19,474 bases of DNA from DATFYI01 sp035315125. Its GTDB lineage: Bacteria > Chloroflexota > Anaerolineae > Anaerolineales > Anaerolineaceae. Positions 6,654-12,493 of the stretch are shown one piece after another. Within the stretch, counting starts at the first letter, position 1. The number at the start of each line of letters is the position of its first letter. The position numbers were made by a program, and so were the translations under genes. Location: the NCBI GenBank assembly GCA_035315125.1, contig DATFYI010000044.1, forward strand, positions 1 to 19,474, read 5' to 3'. Below the pieces are notes generated by a model that was given only the letters and a program-made list of their open reading frames with translations, ran no database searches and was not told where the DNA came from.

Positions 6654-8087
6654 ATGAAAAATAAAAGCTTCTCTCTCTGGCTGCGTGCCGGTCTCGTTTT
6701 ATCCCTGGCGTTTGGTTTGGTGCTGACATCCGTCGGGTCAGCCCAGGCTGCCGATATCAATGGCAGCGGAACGGTCGCCAAGGGTGAAACGATTAACGAT
6801 GATTTGCTGCTGGGTGGCAATACGGTTACGATGGATGGCACCGTTAATGGCATGCTCTTGGCCGGCGGCAATACGGTCACTATCGACGGCACGGTGAACG
6901 GAGATGCAATTCTGGCCGGTAAAACCATCGTTATCTCTCAGAGCGCCGTGATCGATGGCAACCTGTTTGCGGCTGGCTCTACCATCGAAGTCATGGGTAA
7001 GATTACGGGCAGTATTGCTTCGGGCAGCGGCTCGCTGAGCCTGGCGCCCGGCGCCAGTGTGGGCCGGAATATTTATTATGGCGGCTATAATCTGGATACC
7101 CAAAAAGAAACGACCATCGGAAAAGACCTCTTCTTTGGTGGCTATCAGGTTATTTTGAATGGTCAGATTGGACAGGACGTCCACCTGGCGGGCGGTGCGG
7201 CTGAAATCAACGGCAGTATTGGCCGGAATGCGATTCTGGATATTTCCGCCCCCGAGCAGCAGAATTACACGCCCATGTTTATGCCGCAACAGCAGTTGCC
7301 CCCGGCGATTCCTAGCGGCTTGCGTATTTCAAAAGATGCTCAAATCGGTGGTAAGCTCATTTACACCAGCTCCGTCAACCAGAATTCTGCCGTTCAGGCT
7401 GTTCCGGCAGGTGGCATTGTTTATCAAACACCTGTCCCTCAGCAGAATCAATCGCCGCAAAATCGACCACTGCAGCAGCGAAGTCCGATTTTGGGTTGGC
7501 TCATCAGCCAAGTGCGCGAGCTGATTTCGCTGCTGATCCTGGGCGCACTGGCGCTCTGGCTGCTGCCGTCGATCTTTGAACGCACGGTCGCTATGGCTCG
7601 CACGAAGGTAGGTGAGTCGGCCGGATACGGCTTTGTAACACTGGTGGTTGGTTATGCCGGGGCATTTATCGTCTTTATCGCTATCCTGGTGATCAGTATC
7701 TTGCTGGGTATTTTTACCCTGGGCGGTTTAGGTTGGACATTCTTCGGGGTGACTGGCTCCGCCCTGGGTCTGGCTTTGGCGATTTTTACCCTGTTGGTGA
7801 CTTATGGCAGCAAGTTGATCGTGGCTTACCTGGTTGGTTCCTGGATAGTTAATAGTTTATTTCCCCAGGCCACGCACGTGCCGGTTTGGAGTATGCTGCT
7901 TGGTGTGGCAGTTTACGTATTCCTGAGCTCTATCCCCGTGCTGGGTTTTCTGATTGCTTTCGTGGTTATCATTATCGGATTGGGCGCCATTTGGCTGACA
8001 TTCCGCAGCCAGAAGACGCCACTAACCCCGGCGAGCCCAGTTAGCCCGTCTAACCCGGCAGCGCCGGTGGATGTCACGCCGGCATAA
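6654..8087 (+). CDS. Exported bactofilin-like beta-helix protein with C-terminal membrane domain
   Basis: The 477-residue product begins with a signal peptide (hydrophobic about 12-28, AQA cleavage site at 30-32). Residues 34-200 form repeated short strands rich in G, N, D and V, such as GGNTVTMDGTVNG and its copy GGNTVTIDGTVNG. These fit the right-handed beta-helix of bactofilin / polymer-forming cytoskeletal domains. Residues 200-275 are a Q/P-rich linker. From 290 to 450 there are about four to six hydrophobic helices, followed by a short P/S/A-rich tail. I infer that the beta-helix sits outside the cytoplasm, tethered to an integral membrane domain; the function is unknown, perhaps envelope structure. 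AAAGGA at 6641-6646 favours ATG 6654 (7 nt spacing) over the adjacent ATG 6651. A strong terminator follows. I do not recognise a gene name. Confidence 0.78.
   Translation: MKNKSFSLWLRAGLVLSLAFGLVLTSVGSAQAADINGSGTVAKGETINDDLLLGGNTVTMDGTVNGMLLAGGNTVTIDGTVNGDAILAGKTIVISQSAVIDGNLFAAGSTIEVMGKITGSIASGSGSLSLAPGASVGRNIYYGGYNLDTQKETTIGKDLFFGGYQVILNGQIGQDVHLAGGAAEINGSIGRNAILDISAPEQQNYTPMFMPQQQLPPAIPSGLRISKDAQIGGKLIYTSSVNQNSAVQAVPAGGIVYQTPVPQQNQSPQNRPLQQRSPILGWLISQVRELISLLILGALALWLLPSIFERTVAMARTKVGESAGYGFVTLVVGYAGAFIVFIAILVISILLGIFTLGGLGWTFFGVTGSALGLALAIFTLLVTYGSKLIVAYLVGSWIVNSLFPQATHVPVWSMLLGVAVYVFLSSIPVLGFLIAFVVIIIGLGAIWLTFRSQKTPLTPASPVSPSNPAAPVDVTPA
6813..6901 (+). repeat. Coding repeat: two similar 38-bp units in the beta-helix
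   Basis: Units 6813-6850 and 6864-6901 both encode GGNTVT-(M/I)-DGTVNG and differ mostly at third codon positions. They start 51 bp apart, i.e. 17 residues, consistent with successive rungs of the beta-helix. The third-position divergence argues for an old duplication held by protein selection. Confidence 0.6.
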
Positions 8088-8110
8088 GTATTCCGTACAA
8101 GCAACTTCTC

Positions 8111-8150
8111 AAAACCCTAAAGATCTCCAGCATCTTTAGGGTTTTATTTT
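8111..8150 (+). terminator. Rho-independent terminator
   Basis: A perfect 14-bp stem, AAAACCCTAAAGAT (8111-8124) with ATCTTTAGGGTTTT (8132-8145), closes a 7-nt loop and runs into TATTTTAT. It ends the transcript of the bactofilin-like gene and separates it from the phosphoribosyltransferase promoter. Confidence 0.93.
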
Positions 8151-8194
8151 ATATCCCTTTTATCCTTTTTATCCCTGTGTATTCATGATAAATA

Positions 8195-8223
8195 TTCTTA
8201 CGTTTTCCAGAACCTGCTATAAT
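8195..8223 (+). promoter_or_regulatory. Extended -10 promoter for the phosphoribosyltransferase gene
   Basis: TGCTATAAT (8215-8223) is a perfect extended -10 box (TGn + TATAAT). The -35 position 17 nt upstream, TTCTTA, matches only three of six bases, which is common for extended -10 promoters. The predicted start near 8230 leaves a leader of about 36 nt before the ATG at 8266. Confidence 0.65.
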
Positions 8224-8265
8224 TGATAAACATTCTACTAACCATTTGTATAAGGATGGGTGTTG

Positions 8266-8787
8266 ATGCGGAAAGAAGTGCTCACCTGGAGTGATGTCGA
8301 TAAGTTAATCGATCACTTGATCCCCCAGTTTGAAGTCGAGTTTGATGCGATGGTTATGATCACACGCGGTGGCTTGATCCCCGGCGGAATGCTGGCGGAA
8401 GCGCTCAAATTGGGCACGATCCTGACCGCCGCGGTAGATTTTCCGGCTGAGACCGAGGGGGAAGAAAACAAAGGCGAAAAATCTGAGAAATCTCGCCTGC
8501 TGGTATGGCCACAGTTTATCCAGTTTCCTGAAGTTGATCTGCTGCGCGGCCGCAGATTGTTGGTGGTGGATGACGTTTGGGGTTCAGGACGAACCATCAC
8601 TGCCGTAAAAAACCGCATAACCAGCAGCGCCGGAGTAGCTTATACCTGTGTGATGCATTTCAACCCATACCGCAACCTGTTTGGAACCGTGCGCCCGGAT
8701 TATTATGCGGCAATTACGGATGCTTATATTGTATATCCCTGGGAAATCAATCGCGGTCCTGAAAGCGTGCTGCTGCGCGAGTTTTAA
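8266..8787 (+). CDS. Phosphoribosyltransferase domain protein (hypoxanthine/xanthine-type)
   Basis: The 173-residue product has the type I phosphoribosyltransferase fold. The PRPP-binding loop is LLVVDDVWGSGRT (98-110), preceded by MITRGGLIPGGMLAEAL (31-47). Near the end is YIVYPWE (154-160), which resembles the C-terminal purine-side region of xanthine/hypoxanthine enzymes. It probably transfers phosphoribose from PRPP to a purine base, but the base cannot be told from sequence. A highly charged stretch, ETEGEENKGEKSEKS (62-76), sits where family members carry the flexible active-site flap. I chose ATG 8266, 9 nt after AAGGA (8252-8256); GTG 8260 and TTG 8263 are in frame but too close to the Shine-Dalgarno or less favoured. 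It has its own promoter, lies after a strong terminator, and is therefore probably a single-gene unit. Confidence 0.85.
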   Translation: MRKEVLTWSDVDKLIDHLIPQFEVEFDAMVMITRGGLIPGGMLAEALKLGTILTAAVDFPAETEGEENKGEKSEKSRLLVWPQFIQFPEVDLLRGRRLLVVDDVWGSGRTITAVKNRITSSAGVAYTCVMHFNPYRNLFGTVRPDYYAAITDAYIVYPWEINRGPESVLLREF

Positions 8788-8805
8788 GGCCAGCCGACCC
8801 GGATA

Positions 8806-9843
8806 TTAATCAAACATCGCTTTTAAGTAAGCATCGACCATTTTATTTAGATCGAAGGCGGCTTCGGCGCGCGCCCGGGCAGCTCGGCGGTAGCGCGGCT
8901 GGTCCGACAGCATTTCGTTGGCTGCTCCGATGAGCGCATTAATATCCGGCGGTTCCACATTCCAATAATTACTGCCGTAAGGCACCACCCGGCCTGAATC
9001 TCCCTGAATTAACTCTGGCAAAGAACCTGTGGCAAAGCCGATCACGGGCAAGCCGCAGGCCATAGCTTCGATAACAGAATTCGGGCAGGCAGCATTCAGA
9101 TCGACCGAGAAGAGCAGGTGAGCAGAACGATCTATTTGTGGGATTTGTTCACGAGGTACCACCCCGCTCCACTCGATTTTAAGTCCATATTCACCGTTCC
9201 AATGACCGCGAACTTTAGAGTTCACTTCACCAACCACCATCAGTTCGACCGGTTTTTCGGCACACTGGTTGAGGTGCTGTGCAAACTGGATAGCGGTCTT
9301 TAAGCCCTGCTCATAACCGCCCCCCAGGTGACCTTCCACCAACAACAACCGGAATATATCCTGGGGACGTTGGTAGGAGCCTTCTGGATTGAAAAGCTGC
9401 AGGTCAACCCCGTTGTATATGACACTGGTGCTGGTGTGATCTGCTCCATGCACGGTGTGCCACCAGGTGCGCGCAAACTGGCTCTGGTAAACCACGTGAT
9501 CTGCCATATGGCCGCGGATGCTCGCCAGGACGAAGTTGTTCCACTCAGCGCGCAGGTAATGTCGCCGGCCGGTTGGCAGCTTGCGGTGCATCCAATTCAT
9601 CCCATTCAAGCGCTGGACGATCCGCACACCACCCTGCTTTGCCCTCCACAGCAGGTCCATCCGTGAAATACCGCCGATGACCAGGATCACAGAGCAATCC
9701 TTTTCAAAAGGGTCATGATGCACTATGAAGCCGCGATTACGAAGACCAGCTATCAATCTGGACTGGAAAGATACCGGGCCGCCTACCCCTTTCATGCGGG
9801 GCAGAATGCAAATGGTGCCTTCCGTATTGGCTGGCGCGCTCAT
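8806..9843 (-). CDS. Glycosyltransferase, GT4-like (GT-B fold)
   Basis: This 345-residue protein looks like a retaining GT-B glycosyltransferase that builds a surface polysaccharide or glycolipid. The N-terminal half has a short glycine-rich PRMKGVGGPVSF segment (15-26). The linker VIYNGVDLQLF (141-151) is typical of GT4 enzymes. The C-terminal nucleotide-sugar half contains NSVIEAMACGLPVIGF (255-270) followed by GSLPEL, the EX7E-type region. There is no signal peptide or membrane helix, so it should act at the cytoplasmic face. Its ATG overlaps the wecB stop (ATGA, 4-bp overlap), which suggests translational coupling and a shared pathway. The sugar donor and acceptor are not readable; UDP-ManNAcA made by the two upstream genes is a reasonable guess but not shown. 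It ends 18 bases from the convergent phosphoribosyltransferase. Confidence 0.88.
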   Translation of the reverse strand: MSAPANTEGTICILPRMKGVGGPVSFQSRLIAGLRNRGFIVHHDPFEKDCSVILVIGGISRMDLLWRAKQGGVRIVQRLNGMNWMHRKLPTGRRHYLRAEWNNFVLASIRGHMADHVVYQSQFARTWWHTVHGADHTSTSVIYNGVDLQLFNPEGSYQRPQDIFRLLLVEGHLGGGYEQGLKTAIQFAQHLNQCAEKPVELMVVGEVNSKVRGHWNGEYGLKIEWSGVVPREQIPQIDRSAHLLFSVDLNAACPNSVIEAMACGLPVIGFATGSLPELIQGDSGRVVPYGSNYWNVEPPDINALIGAANEMLSDQPRYRRAARARAEAAFDLNKMVDAYLKAMFD

Positions 9844-11000
9844 GGGTTTCTTCCTCCATCGGATTGATAAGATGAAGGCTCTTGATAAGCCAGCAGGGCA
9901 CGGATAATTTTTTCGGCAGCATGGCCGTCGCCAAATGGATTTTCAGCATGAGCCATGGCCTGGTAGGCCTGGTCATCTTCCAGCAAATGGCGTGACTCGG
10001 TCAGGATCACATCAGGGTCGGTTCCGACCAGTTTGAGAACACCGGCCGAAACACCTTCGGGACGCTCGGTGGTCTGGCGCAGCACCAGGGTTGGAATCCC
10101 CAATCCGGTTGCTTCTTCCTGTATACCGCCCGAATCGGTCAATACCAGCGTGGCCTGGCGTAACAAATGAACCAATGGCAGGTAATCCAGGGGTGGCAAC
10201 AAAGTGATGTTGGCTACATCCCCCAAAAGGCGATAAACCGGTTCCTGGACGTTCGGGTTCAAATGAACCGGATAAACCAGTTGCAGCCGTTGTGGGTAGG
10301 CTTCGGCCAGCCGGCGCAGGCCCAGGCAGATATCATCCAGCGGCCGGCCGAAATTCTCCCGCCGGTGGGCAGTAATTAAGACCAACTGCCGGCCGCCTGG
10401 CCGAATGTCCAGTCTTGCGAGCATTTGCTGTACTTCCAAGGGGGCAGGGCGTTGAATAATTTGCTGCAAGGCATCGATGACGGTGTTGCCGGTCATGACA
10501 ATACGCCAGCCAGGCACACCTTCGCCCAGCAAATTCTGGCGGCTGAGCTCGGTTGGGGCAAAATGCAGGTCAGTAACCACGCCTGCCACTCGCCGATTAA
10601 TTTCTTCCGGAAATGGCTGCCATTTATCCCCGGTGCGCAGCCCCGCTTCAACGTGTCCTACGCGCATATGATTGTAATAGGCCAGCAGCGCAGCCGCCAT
10701 CACGGTGGTCGTGTCACCTTGCACCAGCACCCAATCCGGTTTGACTTCTTTCAAAACCGGGTCGAGCTGGTTAAATATACTGGCTGTCAGGGCTGCCAGG
10801 CTCTGGTCGGGCTGCATCAGATTGAGATCAAAATCCGGATGGATGCCAAACAAATCGAGCACTTGATCCAGCATTTGGCGGTGCTGGGCGGTCACGCAAA
10901 CCAACGCTTCGATATCCGTACAGGCAGCCAGTTGCTGAACAACGGGCGCCATTTTTACCGCTTCTGGGCGGGTGCCAAAGATCGAGAGTACCCTGATCAT
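9840..11000 (-). CDS. wecB: UDP-N-acetylglucosamine 2-epimerase (non-hydrolysing)
   Basis: WecB interconverts UDP-GlcNAc and UDP-ManNAc, the first step toward ManNAc-containing surface glycans. The 386-residue product is full length. Motifs are GTRPEAVKMAPV (9-20), VQGDTTT with D96, HVEAGLRT with E118, PEEINRR with E132, TAHRREN with H212, and LTDSGGIQEEA (287-297). In E. coli WecB the key residues are close to D95, E117, E131 and H213, so the active site appears complete. The run RQTTERPEG that contacts the UDP moiety is also present (308-316). The ATG lies 3 nt after the wecC stop, and the stop overlaps the glycosyltransferase start, so the three genes form one transcript. No strong Shine-Dalgarno is visible, consistent with coupling to wecC translation. 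Confidence 0.95.
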   Translation of the reverse strand: MIRVLSIFGTRPEAVKMAPVVQQLAACTDIEALVCVTAQHRQMLDQVLDLFGIHPDFDLNLMQPDQSLAALTASIFNQLDPVLKEVKPDWVLVQGDTTTVMAAALLAYYNHMRVGHVEAGLRTGDKWQPFPEEINRRVAGVVTDLHFAPTELSRQNLLGEGVPGWRIVMTGNTVIDALQQIIQRPAPLEVQQMLARLDIRPGGRQLVLITAHRRENFGRPLDDICLGLRRLAEAYPQRLQLVYPVHLNPNVQEPVYRLLGDVANITLLPPLDYLPLVHLLRQATLVLTDSGGIQEEATGLGIPTLVLRQTTERPEGVSAGVLKLVGTDPDVILTESRHLLEDDQAYQAMAHAENPFGDGHAAEKIIRALLAYQEPSSYQSDGGRNP

Positions 11001-11003
11001 TTA

Positions 11004-12278
11004 TTAAGCAACACCAAGGGTAAAAAATTTAAATCCAAAAGGCTTCCAATCTGCAGAATTCCAGCCGTGGACTGCATCCACAACCAGCCGGGCCGGTGTA
11101 AGCTGGGCAATGACGTGCGGCTCAATACTGCGCAGCGGTGTATGCGCAACTAATAGTAAGAGTAGATCGGCGTCTCGGATGGCCTCTGCCAGCGTATTTA
11201 CGATCTCCAGGTCTGGCAATTTCAACCCGGGTTTGAAAGGTTCATAGGCCAGCACATTTGCCCCCTCTATTTTCAGGAGACGGGCAACCTCGATCGCCGG
11301 GCTTTCACGGATGTCGTCTACATTGGCTTTATAAGACAATCCCAGCGCCGCAATATGGGCCCCCGCCAGTTCGCCTCCCAGGGCGCGTTTGACCAGTTGA
11401 ACTACGAATTCTGGCTGAGAATCATTCACCTGGCGGGAAGTGCGTGTCAGAGGCGTCAAGTCTGGGGCGGCCTCAACCAGAAACCAGGGATCGACACTGA
11501 TGCAGTGCCCGCCCACGCCTGGACCCGGGTTGAGGATGCACACGCGCGGATGCCGGTTGGCAATGTTGATGGCTTCCCATACATCGATTCCAAAGTGATC
11601 GGCCAGCCTGGAGAATTCATTGGCAATGGCGATGTTGACGTCCCGATAGGTATTCTCCATCAGCTTAACCATCTCGGCCGTGGTGGCGTTTGTCAAGATA
11701 ATATCGCCACGCACAAAGGTAGCGTATAAATCTCGGCCTGCTTCAGCCGAGGCCTGGTCCACCCCACCGATCACACGGGCATTCTCAATTAACTCTCGCA
11801 AAATCTGGCCTGGCAGCACTCTTTCAGGCGAATAAGCCAGGTGGAAATCCTGACCGGCCTTCAAACCTGAGCGTTCCAGGATCGGAGCCACCACATCCAT
11901 GGTGGTGCGGGGAGGCGAGGTTGATTCCAGGATTACCAGGTTGCCATGGCGTAAATGGGGCACGATCGATTCGCTTGCCGAAATCACATAGCTGAGATCC
12001 GCCCGTTTATCGTCATAAAAAGGCGTTGGAACTGCAATAATGAACGCATCAGCCGGCTGCGGAGATTGGCTGGCAATTAAATTACCGGAATGGATGGCTG
12101 CCTGTACCAGTGTGCGTAGACCGGGCTCGTAAATGAATAATTCCCCATTTTTTAATCCATCCACAATCTTATTATTAACGTCTACCCCTACCACCTTCAA
12201 TCCGTTTGTCGCAAAAGTGCTGGCAGTAGGCAGGCCGATATATCCCAGCCCCAGAACACATATTTTATTAAATTCCAT
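11004..12278 (-). CDS. wecC: UDP-N-acetyl-D-mannosamine dehydrogenase
   Basis: WecC oxidises UDP-ManNAc to UDP-ManNAc uronic acid in two NAD-dependent steps. The 424-residue protein starts with a Rossmann motif, VLGLGYIGLPTA (8-19). It then has AVPTPF (82-87) and LESTSPP (118-124), followed by the central KLMENTYRDVNIAIANE helix (205-221). The catalytic loop GPGVGGHCISVDPWFL (252-267) places the nucleophilic cysteine at C259. Substrate identity within the UDP-sugar dehydrogenase family is inferred mainly from adjacency to wecB. The ATG at 12278 has GAGGA 6 nt upstream. It is the first gene of the wecC-wecB-glycosyltransferase operon; a TATAAT and a 13-bp palindrome lie in the 200-bp upstream region. 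Confidence 0.93.
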   Translation of the reverse strand: MEFNKICVLGLGYIGLPTASTFATNGLKVVGVDVNNKIVDGLKNGELFIYEPGLRTLVQAAIHSGNLIASQSPQPADAFIIAVPTPFYDDKRADLSYVISASESIVPHLRHGNLVILESTSPPRTTMDVVAPILERSGLKAGQDFHLAYSPERVLPGQILRELIENARVIGGVDQASAEAGRDLYATFVRGDIILTNATTAEMVKLMENTYRDVNIAIANEFSRLADHFGIDVWEAINIANRHPRVCILNPGPGVGGHCISVDPWFLVEAAPDLTPLTRTSRQVNDSQPEFVVQLVKRALGGELAGAHIAALGLSYKANVDDIRESPAIEVARLLKIEGANVLAYEPFKPGLKLPDLEIVNTLAEAIRDADLLLLLVAHTPLRSIEPHVIAQLTPARLVVDAVHGWNSADWKPFGFKFFTLGVA

Positions 12279-12317
12279 GCATATTCCTCGATGATGATGT
12301 CAGATTGATGCTTCATC

Positions 12318-12379
12318 AGCCCTACTGGCGGGCTAATTATGCCATAATCTGTCGTGCTTGCGAAGATGCCTTAATTATA
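12318..12379 (-). promoter_or_regulatory. Putative control region of the wecC operon
   Basis: On the minus strand a TATAAT lies at 12374-12379, but without a good -35. Closer to wecC, ATTATGGCATAAT (12336-12348) is a perfect 13-bp palindrome with a single central base, and AGCCC...GGGCT forms a small hairpin near 12318-12334. A second arrangement, TTCGCA-17 nt-CATAAT, overlaps the palindrome. Which element is the real promoter cannot be decided by eye. Confidence 0.3.
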
Positions 12380-12458
12380 GCTTTTTCGTGGTTTTAGTAT
12401 CCTCAATGGTTGCAGATTATTTGATTTGTATGAATTAGTAGTCACCTGGGGCTTCGAC

Positions 12459-12487
12459 TTGCTACATAAAGAGCCTCGTGATACACT
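12459..12487 (+). promoter_or_regulatory. Candidate promoter giving a leaderless mRNA for the receiver/LC7/Y1 protein
   Basis: TTGCTA (12459-12464, four of six -35 bases), a 17-nt spacer and TACACT (12482-12487, four of six -10 bases) lie just upstream of the GTG at 12494. The expected transcription start coincides with the GTG, and there is no Shine-Dalgarno sequence, so the transcript may lack a leader. Confidence 0.35.
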
Positions 12488-12493
12488 TTTATC

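Noticed and set aside
6738..7289. A 183-codon open frame on the - strand opposite the beta-helix gene
   Set aside because: It is a mirror of the repetitive G/N/D/V coding sequence; it has no start signals and no known domain.
10425..11153. A 242-codon open frame on the + strand across wecB and the wecC end
   Set aside because: It lies opposite two clear genes with complete active-site motifs and shows no protein family features.
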